Shown here: positions 47,701 to 56,100 of the stretch, piece after piece
Layout of the letters: each line of letters opens with the position of its first letter
How positions within the stretch are numbered: the stretch's first letter is position 1
Made by a program: the position numbers and the translations under genes
The notes under the pieces: generated by a model
Told to the model about the DNA's origin: nothing
Database searches by the model: none
The model's input: only the letters and a program-made list of their open reading frames with translations
Source of the DNA: Flavobacteriaceae bacterium
GTDB lineage: Bacteria; Bacteroidota; Bacteroidia; Flavobacteriales; Flavobacteriaceae
Length of the DNA stretch: 64,000 nt
Assembly: GCA_018623195.1 (NCBI GenBank)
Contig: JAAZVY010000002.1
Location: 1-64,000, forward strand
Direction: 5' to 3'

Positions 47701-50700
47701 ATTGGTGATTGATCTTGGGAACCTCTCTGAGGATATTCTTCCTGATGGAAGAAAGCAATATGAAAATGGACTTGGAGTTCAAGTGGATCCAACCATCTAT
47801 GGATCGGTACCTTCTAGAAGTGCCCTGATTTACACTTTTGATAGTGATGCGGGTGCTCGAGAACTACAAGATGTCGGATTAGATGGTCTTTCAGATGCTC
47901 AGGAAGGTTTGATTTATACAGGACCAAGTGATGACCCGGCTAGAGATAATTATGTGAATTATTTAGAAGCGCAGGGAAGTATCCCAAATCGTTACAAGTA
48001 TTTCAATAATCCTGAAGGTAATACACCGATTAATCCGACCGATGAGTTAAGAGGTTCTACACTATTACCCGACGTTGAGGATGTCGATCGAGACTTTGCC
48101 ATGAATGTGGTCGAAAGTTATTATCAATATGAACTTCCCATTAATTCGGTAGTAAGCGAATCGATGCCTTACATTACAACGGTTCGAGAAGTTACTTTGG
48201 ACACAGGACGCAAAGTTCGTTGGGTGCAGTATAAGATTCCTCTTCGGGAATACACCCGTGCGGTAGGCGGGATTACCGATTTTAGGTCGATACCTTTTAT
48301 TCGTATGTCCTTACAGGGATTTCAAAGTTCCACCGTTTTACGATTTGCTGCACTTGACCTCATTCAAGGTAGTTGGAGAATCTATGACAAAGAATTAGAT
48401 CCAGAAGCTAACTTACCCGTAAGCCCCTCAACTACCTTTGAATTGGGTGCGGTGAATATTGAAGAAAACAGTAATAGAAATCCTATTCCATACGTTCTTC
48501 CACCAGGGGTTCGACGCGAAGCCTTGAATAATACGAATACGATAGTACGACAAAATGAACAGTCGTTAAGTATGCAGTTTACCGATTTACCATTAGGGGA
48601 CGGAAGAGGAGCTTTTAGACGTGTAAAATTTGATATGCGCCGTTTTGAGAAGCTTAAGCTTTTTGTTCATGCCGAGCGAATAGGAGCTTCAACAGTTCAG
48701 GATAATGATCTAGTGGCTTTTCTCAGAATAGGAACCGATTACAGTTCTAACTACTATCAAATCGAGTGGCCTTTAACCTTTACCAATAATGCCACTCAAG
48801 ACGCAGGACTTATTTGGCCGGATGCGAATGCTCTTGATTTGGATTTAGCACTATTGAGTAGTGTAAAGGCAGAGCAAATTGCCTCCGCAGAGCCCGAGTT
48901 TTCAAAAGTTCTTGAGAATGGAATGACTATTCGTGTAAAAGGGAATCCGTCGATCGGGAATATTACCTCTGCCATGCTTGGGGCCATCAATCGATCATCA
49001 AGCCTACCGGTTTCGGCAGAGCTTTGGTTTAATGAATTGCGTCTAGCAGGAATCAACCATAAAGGAGGCTGGGCGGCAACAGCCAATGCCTCTGTTCAGC
49101 TATCTGATGTAGTTACTTTGGGGGCCGGTTTCTCTAAGACAACGGTAGGTTTCGGAGCTATCGACGGGGCGGTTAATACACGTTCTTTAGATGATACCGA
49201 AAACTTTGATTTCTCGGTACGTACAGATCTCGGACAATTTTTATCTAAGGCCAGTCGATTGAAACTACCATTGAATTATTCGATGGCTTCTACGCGAATT
49301 ACTCCTGAGTATGATCCGGTATATGAGGATATTCGTCTCGAGGACCGTCTTAGTGCCGCGACCAATAACGAGGATAAACGAGCAATTCGAGAGCAGGCCG
49401 AGTCGTATACAGAAGTTTCTAGCCTCGCGCTAAATGGTGTTCGAATAGAACGCAAAGAGGGTAGTAATGTCGATTTCTTCGATCCTGAGAATGTCACGGT
49501 TAATTATAGCCACTCAACTAAATCGCATCGCGATTTTGAAATCTCAGAATCGCTTCAGTCGCAAGCAAGAGCTTCACTCGATTATACGTATACGCCTTCT
49601 ATTTTCTCGTTAACCATGGGAGCCTCTATTGATCGATCACTTAGTGAACAGCGCTTCAGACAAATCTTTATACCCGGTGTAACCCTTCTTGATTTACCCC
49701 TTTTAAGTCAACAAAACTTTAGGTCCGGATGGAACGGTTCGATTAAAGCGAATCCATTCAAATTCTTTAGCACCTCATTTACTGCCACCCAGAATAATAT
49801 CGTTAATCTCGATCTTAATCAAAACCTAGGTTTTAATTCTGTTTGGGAGTCCTTTTTCTCTTGGGGTAAGCCAAATACCTACGCGCAACAACTGCAGCTT
49901 GGACTAGAAATTCCATTCAGTTCATTTAAGCCCCTCGATTTTTTAACTACCCGCTTAGATTACGGAGGCACGCTTAATTGGCAACGAGGTTCTGACGCAC
50001 TCGCTGAGGTTGCGGGTCGACCTTTACATACTGTTCAGACGGCAAGTACTTTGTCGCTCAGTAGCGGCCTTGATTTAAAGTCAGGATTGAAAAAACTGAT
50101 AAAAATTCCCGATGCGATTGGAGCTCAAGTGGCTTTGAATTATTCTGAAACCTCTGGGGTAGTCTTACCAGGTTATTTACCGACGATCAATGATCGGAGT
50201 CTACTTCAATTAGATCCGAAATTACTGCTAGGTTTGGCTTCTTCTGATTTTAGGTTTGAAGCTGCCCGACAAGGATATTTGACAGATTTTGATGGGTTCA
50301 ACACTCCTTTTGTTATCGACGAAAACGAGAATCTTTCTGCAACTGCTAATCTTAGCATCGGTAGCGCTGTTTCTATTGGTCTTAGTTATGATCGAAGAAA
50401 GAGCGATCGTTTTCAAGAGCAGTTCAGAGTGACCCCCTCTGACTTTGGACCAACTTTTCAGTCGTTACTCGCAAACCAGACTGGTAGTTACAGTACTACA
50501 GCCTTTCTACTTTCAACCGCTTTTGATGGCTCAATGGGAGATACGGGGTCAGAGGCTTTTGAACGTTTCAAAGCTTCTAGAATTGAAATGGCTAATCGAT
50601 TAGCTAATGCTTCGGGTATGGATTTGTCGGCTGTTGACTCTGAGGGTTATCCTGTTGCCTACGGAGCCTATCATCCCGAGGTGTTGTTGGGTTCTTTTAT

Positions 50701-51427
50701 TGCTGCCTACTCAGGTAAGTCGATAAGCGAAGTCAGTTTAGGGCCTTTTGAATCTTTCGGTATTCCAAATTGGGACGTTTCAATCAGTGGTTTATTCCCC
50801 GAAGTGTTTAGTCGTTTTGCAATCAATCATGGATATAGAGCTGCCTATAGTATTAATAATTTTCAAAATAACCTCAGTCGAAACGAGGGCTTATTTAACC
50901 TTGAAAATGGAGATTTAAAACCAGAATTACTAATTGGAGCGGTGGTGATGAACGACCAGTTTAACCCACTTATTGGATTCGATTTTGAAACAGAGTCGTT
51001 CTGGCAAATTCGAACAGAATGGCGAAAAGATAGAGCGTTGAATCTAAGTTTTGCCAATAGTTTGCTTACTGAGATTAAAGGTCAAGAATTTGTTCTTGGA
51101 TTAGGAAAGCGTATTACCGATTTACGTTGGAACCCTAAAATTGGAGGCAAGAGAAGACAGTATCGGGGCGATTTAGTGCTTAGGGGAGACGTGTCCTATC
51201 GATCCAATACGACCTTCATAAGAAATCTAGACGAGATCGTCGGGGATCAGATTACTTCTGGTCAACAAAGTTTCTCGGCTCAATTCTCAGCGGATTACGC
51301 TCTGAGTAACACCTTAAATCTTGCTGCCTATTACGATCATAGCTTTTCAAAATTTAGAGTTTCTACCTCGTTTCCACAAACTACTATGCGTACGGGACTC
51401 AGCTTAAAATATCGATTTGGCGAGTAG
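44777..51427 (+). CDS. sprA: Gliding motility / type IX secretion outer-membrane protein SprA (Sov)
   Basis: Very large outer-membrane protein of 2,216 residues, the translocon of the type IX secretion system, also needed for gliding in motile relatives. A signal peptide (MKIRLDSIRSLCVLLAFFAVTLTQAQ in family form, cleavage about 25) is read from a TTG start just one base after the ruvA stop; no ATG gives a signal peptide. The rest is beta-rich with many antiparallel-strand repeats, and ends in aromatic residues (KYRFGE) as in beta-barrels. The order maeB-ruvA-sprA-gcvH is widely conserved in flavobacteria. No other T9SS gene and no cargo with a T9SS C-terminal domain was seen in the window. 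Confidence 0.94.
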   Translation: MKIRLDSIRSLCVLLAFFAVTLTQAQKLPALSPFSIDQIYQYDPVNNRYELLPSVSGKVVGYPRYLSFTQYYEALRAQMIKSNYQTKTDALSKVNDTVADAREDLLPTYYVNSAFFESIFGGNTITVDASGGFSLDLGALSQKSENPSVSIRNQRSTVLDIDQQFDLNVDAQVGERLRVQANMDSRSSFDFQNLFKIEYTPNEDDLIRNIEFGNVSMPLKSSLMTGAQNLFGLKTDLQFGRTSVTAVYAEQRSQRNTVSTQNGSVINEFELTALDYEENTHFFLSQHFRDAYDLALKNYPFIASNVQITRIEVWVTNRSQQTENVRQIVGFQDLGEYNPEKVRFGGPQNFFRATESLPDNEANLLNPAWIGGEGLPSSIRTAAGAASGISLLGEPLVNGLDYASLENARKLEAGLDYSYHRQLGYLSLNQPLATDEVLAVAYEYTYNGSVYTVGEFSNDNQRDASSALVVKLLKSNITRVEDPIWDLMMKNIYSTGAFGISANDFEFQLLYTDPSPRNFLTPADPSVPWPEEFSNSTLLKIFNLDRLDAYQNRSEQGDGFFDFVDGITVDASNGRIIFTQVEPFGIYLFEQFSSDVTEDYEIEESYNGNQRQYVYRSLYELTKTAALQQADANRFLLRGSYGGSTASSGQKLSLGVAFALPGSVQVSIGGRVLTEGVDYIVDYAAGQVEILDPSLQNSGLPIDISVEDAGQIGQLTRRFTGVAIQHRASSELSFGGAFLNLRERPLTQKSAYGIEPINNSMIGANVSFRKEVPWLTRLINQWPTIETEAPSSIDFSAEIAALIPSAPNNAQFGGEVTTYIDDFEEAQQFLDLRNPSDWVLSSNPFGQTGIEASRSRARLAWYTIDPVLYSRLRPSDITDAMLQEDEARRIFIREVYPETDVVQGQSAVQSTLDIAYYPDEAGPYNTASDFGAVANKWAGTMRALTVTDFEQANIEYLQFWMLHPLEPSEVGEGGKLVIDLGNLSEDILPDGRKQYENGLGVQVDPTIYGSVPSRSALIYTFDSDAGARELQDVGLDGLSDAQEGLIYTGPSDDPARDNYVNYLEAQGSIPNRYKYFNNPEGNTPINPTDELRGSTLLPDVEDVDRDFAMNVVESYYQYELPINSVVSESMPYITTVREVTLDTGRKVRWVQYKIPLREYTRAVGGITDFRSIPFIRMSLQGFQSSTVLRFAALDLIQGSWRIYDKELDPEANLPVSPSTTFELGAVNIEENSNRNPIPYVLPPGVRREALNNTNTIVRQNEQSLSMQFTDLPLGDGRGAFRRVKFDMRRFEKLKLFVHAERIGASTVQDNDLVAFLRIGTDYSSNYYQIEWPLTFTNNATQDAGLIWPDANALDLDLALLSSVKAEQIASAEPEFSKVLENGMTIRVKGNPSIGNITSAMLGAINRSSSLPVSAELWFNELRLAGINHKGGWAATANASVQLSDVVTLGAGFSKTTVGFGAIDGAVNTRSLDDTENFDFSVRTDLGQFLSKASRLKLPLNYSMASTRITPEYDPVYEDIRLEDRLSAATNNEDKRAIREQAESYTEVSSLALNGVRIERKEGSNVDFFDPENVTVNYSHSTKSHRDFEISESLQSQARASLDYTYTPSIFSLTMGASIDRSLSEQRFRQIFIPGVTLLDLPLLSQQNFRSGWNGSIKANPFKFFSTSFTATQNNIVNLDLNQNLGFNSVWESFFSWGKPNTYAQQLQLGLEIPFSSFKPLDFLTTRLDYGGTLNWQRGSDALAEVAGRPLHTVQTASTLSLSSGLDLKSGLKKLIKIPDAIGAQVALNYSETSGVVLPGYLPTINDRSLLQLDPKLLLGLASSDFRFEAARQGYLTDFDGFNTPFVIDENENLSATANLSIGSAVSIGLSYDRRKSDRFQEQFRVTPSDFGPTFQSLLANQTGSYSTTAFLLSTAFDGSMGDTGSEAFERFKASRIEMANRLANASGMDLSAVDSEGYPVAYGAYHPEVLLGSFIAAYSGKSISEVSLGPFESFGIPNWDVSISGLFPEVFSRFAINHGYRAAYSINNFQNNLSRNEGLFNLENGDLKPELLIGAVVMNDQFNPLIGFDFETESFWQIRTEWRKDRALNLSFANSLLTEIKGQEFVLGLGKRITDLRWNPKIGGKRRQYRGDLVLRGDVSYRSNTTFIRNLDEIVGDQITSGQQSFSAQFSADYALSNTLNLAAYYDHSFSKFRVSTSFPQTTMRTGLSLKYRFGE

Positions 51428-51446
51428 TTTAAAAGACTCTTTTAAT

Positions 51447-51454
51447 TACCTTTG
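51447..51454 (+). promoter_or_regulatory. Promoter-like -7 element upstream of gcvH
   Basis: TACCTTTG fits TAnnTTTG and lies 27 bases before the gcvH ATG. The upstream -33 position (GTTTA) is a poor match and is part of a short AT-rich hairpin (TTAAAAG, 3-base loop, CTTTTAA) after sprA. Confidence 0.48.
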
Positions 51455-51480
51455 AATCTTATTAATAATCAGAAATTGTT

Positions 51481-51861
51481 ATGAATTTTCCAGAAAACTT
51501 AAAGTATACAAAAGACCATGAGTGGGTGCTTATCGAAGGGAATACAGCAACCGTTGGTATTACTGATTTTGCACAATCTGAACTTGGGGATATTGTTTAT
51601 GTAGAGGTTGAAACGGTAGATGAGACTCTCGATAAAGAAGAGGTTTTCGGCACTGTAGAAGCTGTTAAGACGGTTTCTGACTTATTTCTTCCGTTATCTG
51701 GAACGATTGAATCTTTCAATGAAGAATTAGATCAAAATCCAGAATTAGTAAATAGCGATCCTTATGGAGCGGGATGGATGATCAAAATGAGTATTGATAA
51801 TCTAGACGAGATTGAAGAATTGTTGGATGTCGATGCCTATAAAGCCCTAGTGGGTGCTTAG
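51481..51861 (+). CDS. gcvH: Glycine cleavage system H protein
   Basis: Lipoyl-carrying shuttle protein of the glycine cleavage system. The 126 residues have the family start ([14 protein letters not shown]), the segment [16 protein letters not shown] and the lipoylation site [12 protein letters not shown] with the modified lysine at about 63. The other glycine cleavage genes are not in this window. The last 8 bases overlap the GTG start of the VanZ-like gene. Confidence 0.96.
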   Translation: MNFPENLKYTKDHEWVLIEGNTATVGITDFAQSELGDIVYVEVETVDETLDKEEVFGTVEAVKTVSDLFLPLSGTIESFNEELDQNPELVNSDPYGAGWMIKMSIDNLDEIEELLDVDAYKALVGA

Positions 51862-52267
51862 AATTAAACACCGTTTATTTAATCCGTTTACCGCCGCCTT
51901 TTTGCTTTACGCCATTGGTATTACCGTGCTTAGTTTAGTGCGCATCGACTCGAGTGGTCGATCACTTCTTAGTTTTGAAGGTGCGGACAAATTGGTACAC
52001 TGCCTTTTCTACTTCGGCTTTACTTTTCTTCTGGCTTTAGCCTACAAAGGTTCTTTTGTTATAGCTTTAAATCAGAAGGCACAAGTAATAGTTGCATTGA
52101 TTGCAATGACCTACAGTGGCATCATTGAATTGTTGCAAGGTTTTTTCACTGTCTATCGTTCGGCAGAACTTGGTGATTTTGTTGCCAATTCGGTAGGAGT
52201 CATTTTTGGATTAGTGGCCTTAAAGGTTTTAAATCCTTTTTTTAACAGAATGAAAAACCCGAAATAA
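51854..52267 (+). CDS. VanZ-like family membrane protein
   Basis: A 137-residue membrane protein with four predicted helices (about 11-29, 43-64, 70-90 and 105-125). The segment [23 protein letters not shown] and [13 protein letters not shown] are typical of the VanZ-like family, with the conserved DKxxH near residue 37. The start is GTG inside the gcvH end (8-base overlap), which suggests translational coupling; this gcvH-vanZ order is common in flavobacteria. Function of the family outside teicoplanin resistance is unclear. Confidence 0.82.
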   Translation: MLRIKHRLFNPFTAAFLLYAIGITVLSLVRIDSSGRSLLSFEGADKLVHCLFYFGFTFLLALAYKGSFVIALNQKAQVIVALIAMTYSGIIELLQGFFTVYRSAELGDFVANSVGVIFGLVALKVLNPFFNRMKNPK

Positions 52268-52280
52268 TTCGGTGCTTTTT
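52253..52280 (+). terminator. Possible weak terminator after the VanZ-like gene
   Basis: CCGAA and TTCGG pair around a 4-base loop, flanked by an A run and a T run. The stem has only 5 certain pairs and overlaps the stop codon, so this is a tentative call. Confidence 0.3.
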
Positions 52281-52320
52281 CGAATTAATATTTAAATTAG
52301 CCATCATCAAAATTTAGAGT

Positions 52321-53025
52321 ATGGAACCGAAGAAAAGTCCAAAAGCAGATATAGGTCGTAATAGTGGATTGTATTTCGCACTAGGTCTAGCCCTCACAAT
52401 GTTCATCGTGTGGAGAGCCTTAGAGTGGAAGAAATACGATGAGGTAACGAATTATGATATATCTCTAAATGTAGAAGATCAGCTTGATGAAGAGGTGCCA
52501 ATGACCGAACAAATCAAGACTCCACCACCTCCACCACCTCCAGCAGCTCCTGAAGTTATTGAAGTGGTAGAAGATGAGGAAGAGGTTGAAGAAACGATCA
52601 TTGAATCAACCGAAACATCTCAAGAAGAAGAGGTGATTGAAATCGAAGAGGTTGAGGTTGAAGAGGTAGAAGAAGATATTTCAATTCCATTCGCGGTTAT
52701 TGAAGACGTACCTGTATTCCCAGGTTGTGAGGGTGCAAGTGATAAAAAAGCTTGTTTCCAACAGCAAATGCAAAAGCATATTCGCAAGCACTTCAGATAT
52801 CCTGAAATTGCTCAAGAAATGGGTGTTCAGGGTCGTGTGAACGTAATGTTCGTCATTCAAAAAGACGGTTCAATTGGAGGAATTCGAATGAGAGGTCCAG
52901 ACAAAAATCTAGAGGCCGAAGCATTACGTATTATCAACCTGCTTCCAAACATGACACCAGGTAGACAGCGTGGGCGTCCTGTTAAAGTACCATTCAGTAT
53001 TCCAATTACTTTCCGTTTACAGTAG
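52321..53025 (+). CDS. tonB: TonB family energy-transducing protein
   Basis: Links the inner-membrane ExbB/ExbD motor to outer-membrane TonB-dependent transporters. The 234 residues have a membrane helix (about 17-34), a Pro-rich then strongly acidic periplasmic linker (PPPPPPPAAPE followed by Glu/Val repeats, about 60-125) and a C-terminal TonB domain (about 130-234) with IRKHFRYPEIAQEMGVQGRVNV and MRGPDKNLEAEALRIINLLPNMTPGRQRGRPVKV in family form. The cysteine pair CEGASDKKAC just before the domain is typical of Bacteroidota TonB proteins. It stands alone before a strong terminator. Confidence 0.93.
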   Translation: MEPKKSPKADIGRNSGLYFALGLALTMFIVWRALEWKKYDEVTNYDISLNVEDQLDEEVPMTEQIKTPPPPPPPAAPEVIEVVEDEEEVEETIIESTETSQEEEVIEIEEVEVEEVEEDISIPFAVIEDVPVFPGCEGASDKKACFQQQMQKHIRKHFRYPEIAQEMGVQGRVNVMFVIQKDGSIGGIRMRGPDKNLEAEALRIINLLPNMTPGRQRGRPVKVPFSIPITFRLQ

Positions 53026-53044
53026 TAAGGAGAAGAAATTATAC

Positions 53045-53072
53045 AAAACCGGGCTTATTGCCCGGTTTTTTT
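53045..53072 (+). terminator. Rho-independent terminator after the tonB-like gene
   Basis: A 10-bp stem (AAAACCGGGC with GCCCGGTTTT) closes a 5-base loop and runs into a T stretch, directly upstream of the ctaB promoter. Confidence 0.9.
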
Positions 53073-53073
53073 A

Positions 53074-53103
53074 TTTGAAAGCTATTTGTGCATCTTATCT
53101 TTG
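53074..53103 (+). promoter_or_regulatory. Promoter of ctaB
   Basis: TTTG at 53074 and TATCTTTG at 53096-53103 are 18 bases apart, an exact Bacteroidota promoter. The expected transcription start falls within a few bases of the ATG at 53110, so the ctaB mRNA would have almost no leader. Confidence 0.78.
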
Positions 53104-53109
53104 CACTCT

Positions 53110-54003
53110 ATGATTGAAGGGGCGACAACACATCCTACTTCCTTGTTCTGGACAGATCTAAAGGCTTTAACGAAGGTTCGTTTAGCACTTAGCGTGGTGT
53201 TCTCTGCATTGGCGGGCTATCTGTTGGGCGCTGAATCATATAAGGCGCTAGAACTTGTGCTTCTTCTAGTCGGAGGTTTTTCGTTGGTTGCAGCTTCGAA
53301 TGCCTATAACCAAATCATAGAAAAGGATCTAGATGCAAAGATGAATCGTACCAAAGAGCGACCATTACCTACTGGTCGTTTCTCGAATGCCTTGGCCTTG
53401 ATTATTGCCTTTTCACTCACGATTCTAGGAGGGGGATTACTTTATTTTCTGAATTTGAAAACGGCCCTTTTTGGTTTACTCTCGGTAATTCTTTACGCTT
53501 TAGTCTATACTCCGTTAAAAACTAAAACATCATTATCTGTTTTTGTTGGTGCTTTTCCCGGAGCCATACCATTCATGTTGGGTTGGGTTGGTGCTACAGG
53601 CTCTTTCGGAATTGAAGCTGGAACTTTATTTATGATTCAATTTTTTTGGCAGTTTCCTCATTTCTGGGCACTGGCCTGGATGTTAGATGAGGATTATAAA
53701 AAAGGAGGGTTCAAAATGCTTCCAACGGGTGAGAGAGATCAGAGTACCGCGTTTCAAATTATTGTTTACACCTTTTGGACGATTCTAGCATCGATCACTC
53801 CAGCATTTGGATTTACCGGAAAGCTGGTGATTTCAATTCCTGCTGCAATAGCTGTGGGTATTTCGGGCCTTTACATGATGATGCCTGCACTTCAATTGTT
53901 TAATTCTCTAGAGGTGTCTTTTGCTAAAAAATTAATGCTTAGGAGTGTAATATATATTTCATTAATTCAGGTGATCTATGTGATCGATCATCTTATTAGA
54001 TAG
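53110..54003 (+). CDS. ctaB: Protoheme IX farnesyltransferase (heme O synthase)
   Basis: Adds a farnesyl group to heme B to make heme O, the precursor of the heme A used by the oxidase. I use the ATG giving MIEGATTH (297 residues); the ORF-track GTG lies inside the promoter. About nine membrane helices are present. The two Asp-rich substrate motifs are visible as NAYNQIIEKDLDAKMNRTKERPLP and LDEDYKKGGFKMLP in family form, with the UbiA-type NxxxDxxxD. It starts the cluster of subunit III, IV and assembly genes. Confidence 0.94.
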   Translation: MIEGATTHPTSLFWTDLKALTKVRLALSVVFSALAGYLLGAESYKALELVLLLVGGFSLVAASNAYNQIIEKDLDAKMNRTKERPLPTGRFSNALALIIAFSLTILGGGLLYFLNLKTALFGLLSVILYALVYTPLKTKTSLSVFVGAFPGAIPFMLGWVGATGSFGIEAGTLFMIQFFWQFPHFWALAWMLDEDYKKGGFKMLPTGERDQSTAFQIIVYTFWTILASITPAFGFTGKLVISIPAAIAVGISGLYMMMPALQLFNSLEVSFAKKLMLRSVIYISLIQVIYVIDHLIR

Positions 54004-54014
54004 ACCAAAAAATT

Positions 54015-54590
54015 ATGTTAGAACGCACAGAATTTGAAAAGCAACAACGCGCAAAAAAAATGATGCTTTGGTTCGGAATCATCTCCCTAATCATGGGGTT
54101 TGCAGGATGGACAAGCGCCTATATCGTAAGTAGTAAGCGAAAAGATTGGGTGGCCAATATTGAATTGCCTCAGGCCTTTTGGTGGTCAACCGCGGTCATC
54201 GTTTTGAGTAGTCTAACCTATATTCTCTCCCGTCTTGCTCTTAAGGCAGATAAGTTGAAATTATCTTCGAGATGGGCTCTAATTACCCTAGGATTAGGTG
54301 TTTCGTTTGTTTTTATTCAGTTTAATGGATTTAGTCAAATGGTTGCTGCTGGATACTATTTTACGGGACCCACTAGCAGTATTAAGATGTCTTACATTTT
54401 CTTAATCGCTTTTGTCCACCTACTGCATCTATTTGCCGGGCTAATCAGTTTAGGGCTTGTTAATTACAAATTGATACGTTCAAAATATTCATCTGAAAAC
54501 AGATTGGGCTTTGAATTAGGAGAGACGTTCTGGCATTTCCTTGGGGTGCTTTGGGTTTATCTTGTTTTATTTATGTTTTTCGTCAAGTAA
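54015..54590 (+). CDS. Cytochrome c oxidase subunit III-like protein (first copy)
   Basis: A 191-residue membrane protein with five helices (about 14-36, 54-72, 87-110, 122-146, 168-190) of the heme-copper oxidase subunit III fold. SYIFLIAFVHLLHLFAGLISLGLVNYKL and ETFWHFLGVLWVYLVLFMFFVK are typical subunit III segments. It is shorter than mitochondrial-type subunit III, as in bacterial five-helix forms. It lies 11 bases after ctaB and is followed by a second subunit III gene. Confidence 0.88.
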   Translation: MLERTEFEKQQRAKKMMLWFGIISLIMGFAGWTSAYIVSSKRKDWVANIELPQAFWWSTAVIVLSSLTYILSRLALKADKLKLSSRWALITLGLGVSFVFIQFNGFSQMVAAGYYFTGPTSSIKMSYIFLIAFVHLLHLFAGLISLGLVNYKLIRSKYSSENRLGFELGETFWHFLGVLWVYLVLFMFFVK

Positions 54591-54604
54591 ATCGATTCAA
54601 TTAT

Positions 54605-54634
54605 TTTTATAAAATACTCAAAGGTGTACCTTTG
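54605..54634 (+). promoter_or_regulatory. Candidate promoter upstream of the second subunit III gene
   Basis: TACCTTTG at 54627-54634 fits TAnnTTTG. A TTTTTA stretch 17 bases upstream is a near match to the -33 element. It may give extra transcription of the second subunit III and subunit IV genes inside the ctaB operon. Confidence 0.5.
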
Positions 54635-54654
54635 CGACAATTAATGCCAAACTA

Positions 54655-55632
54655 ATGGATACTTCAATTTCAACAGCTAAAGACGAAAACGTTTGGGGTG
54701 GTGGTGATCAACAACCACTAAGAGCGAGTTATGGTAAATTGATGATGTGGTTTTTCATCGTCTCTGATGCCTTAACCTTCTCTGGTTTTCTTGCCGCTTA
54801 CGGTTTTTCTAGATTTAAATTTATCGAGACCTGGCCTATTGCAGATGAGGTTTTTACCCACGTACCATTCTTTCATGGGAACTACCCAATGTATTATGTG
54901 GCCTTCATGACTTTCATTCTGATCATGTCTTCGGTAACTATGGTACTTGCTGTTGATGCTGGTCATCACATGGACCGAAAGAAAGTAACTCTTTATATGC
55001 TTCTTACCATTATTGGAGGAGCTATATTCGTTGGCTCTCAAGCTTGGGAGTGGGCTACTTTTATCAAGGGAGATTTTGGTGCCTTAGAAACTAAGGGAGG
55101 TCGTATTTTACAATTTGTAGATATTGAATCAGGAGAGCGCGTTGCGCTTAGAGATTTCGCCATTGAAAATCCAAACGAAACCGCTGTATACCACGAATCT
55201 TCAAAGGGTATTTGGTTTTTAGAAGGTGATAAGCCTTCAACTTACAGTCTAGAAGAAGTTAAAGCAGGATTCCTTGCTGATGAATCAGTGACGATAAGAA
55301 CTGAGCAAATCATCGAAGGAGAAAAGAATGTACTTTCTCGTGAAGATGCAGTTGCTAAGTTAACTGACGCTGCCATCGTTGTCGAAGGAGCGAATCTTAT
55401 TCGCAATGAATATGGAAGTCGATTATTTGCAGACTTCTTTTTCTTCATCACTGGGTTCCACGGTTTTCACGTTTTATCAGGTGTTGCGATTAACGTGATT
55501 ATTTTCTTCAACGTTCTAATGGGAACTTATGACAGAAGAGGTCACTACGAAATGGTTGAGAAAGTTGGGTTGTATTGGCACTTTGTAGACCTTGTTTGGG
55601 TATTTGTATTCACATTCTTTTATCTGGTATAA
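54655..55632 (+). CDS. ctaE: Cytochrome c oxidase subunit III with a soluble insertion (second copy)
   Basis: A 325-residue subunit III protein. Membrane segments before residue 137 (LMMWFFIVSDALTFSGFLAAYGF, quoted in family form) and after 257 (FFFFITGFHGFHVLSGVAINV and WHFVDLVWVFVFTFFYLV) match the family, including the GFHGFHV motif. Between them residues about 138-256 form a hydrophilic insertion not found in classical subunit III, probably exposed on one side of the membrane. The gene lies 64 bases after the first subunit III gene, with a promoter-like element between them. Confidence 0.9.
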   Translation: MDTSISTAKDENVWGGGDQQPLRASYGKLMMWFFIVSDALTFSGFLAAYGFSRFKFIETWPIADEVFTHVPFFHGNYPMYYVAFMTFILIMSSVTMVLAVDAGHHMDRKKVTLYMLLTIIGGAIFVGSQAWEWATFIKGDFGALETKGGRILQFVDIESGERVALRDFAIENPNETAVYHESSKGIWFLEGDKPSTYSLEEVKAGFLADESVTIRTEQIIEGEKNVLSREDAVAKLTDAAIVVEGANLIRNEYGSRLFADFFFFITGFHGFHVLSGVAINVIIFFNVLMGTYDRRGHYEMVEKVGLYWHFVDLVWVFVFTFFYLV

Positions 55633-55634
55633 TT

Positions 55635-56018
55635 ATGGCACACGAGCACAAACTATCAATTTTTAGAGGGTTAGTAACCTTCAAGAATAACCAGCAAAAG
55701 ATTTGGGGAGTTCTTTTATTTCTCTCTATCGTAACCGCTATAGAGGTTGGATTGGGTATTGTAAAGCCTGAGTTTTTAATGAATACTTCATTCCCTGGAA
55801 TGAAGCCACTTAACTGGATTTTCATTATTCTTACCTTAGTTAAAGCCTACTATATTGCCTGGGACTTTATGCACCTTCGCGATGAAAAGGCGTCGTTAAG
55901 AAGAGTAGTGGTATGGACACCGGTTTTCCTTATTTCTTACTTAGTTACTTTACTTCTTTTTGAAGCAACCTATGTCTATGAAATTTTCAATACAACTTTC
56001 ATGACTTGGAACTTCTAA
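55635..56018 (+). CDS. Cytochrome c oxidase subunit IV-like protein
   Basis: A 127-residue membrane protein with three helices (about 24-44, 56-76 and 90-112), the bacterial subunit IV (COX4_pro/CtaF-like) layout. LVKAYYIAWDFMHLRDEKASLRRVV is the family signature. I use the ATG giving MAHEHKLS because the longer ORF overlaps the previous gene out of frame. It lies 2 bases after the second subunit III gene and is followed by a terminator. Confidence 0.87.
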   Translation: MAHEHKLSIFRGLVTFKNNQQKIWGVLLFLSIVTAIEVGLGIVKPEFLMNTSFPGMKPLNWIFIILTLVKAYYIAWDFMHLRDEKASLRRVVVWTPVFLISYLVTLLLFEATYVYEIFNTTFMTWNF

Positions 56019-56041
56019 GAGTTCGATAAATAATATACTTG

Positions 56042-56076
56042 AGGCGATTACCGATTAGGTGATCGCCTTTTTTTTA
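56042..56076 (+). terminator. Rho-independent terminator after the COX IV-like gene
   Basis: An 11-bp stem (AGGCGATTACC with GGTGATCGCCT, one G-T pair) closes a 5-base loop and is followed by a run of T. It separates the oxidase subunit genes from the SCO-type assembly genes. Confidence 0.9.
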
Positions 56077-56082
56077 TTTTTG
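56075..56082 (+). promoter_or_regulatory. Promoter-like -7 element before the SCO-like genes
   Basis: TATTTTTG fits TAnnTTTG and lies 18 bases before the ATG at 56101, directly after the terminator. The -33 position falls in the terminator stem and is not a good match. Confidence 0.4.
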
Positions 56083-56100
56083 TACTTCAGTTTATCTGCT

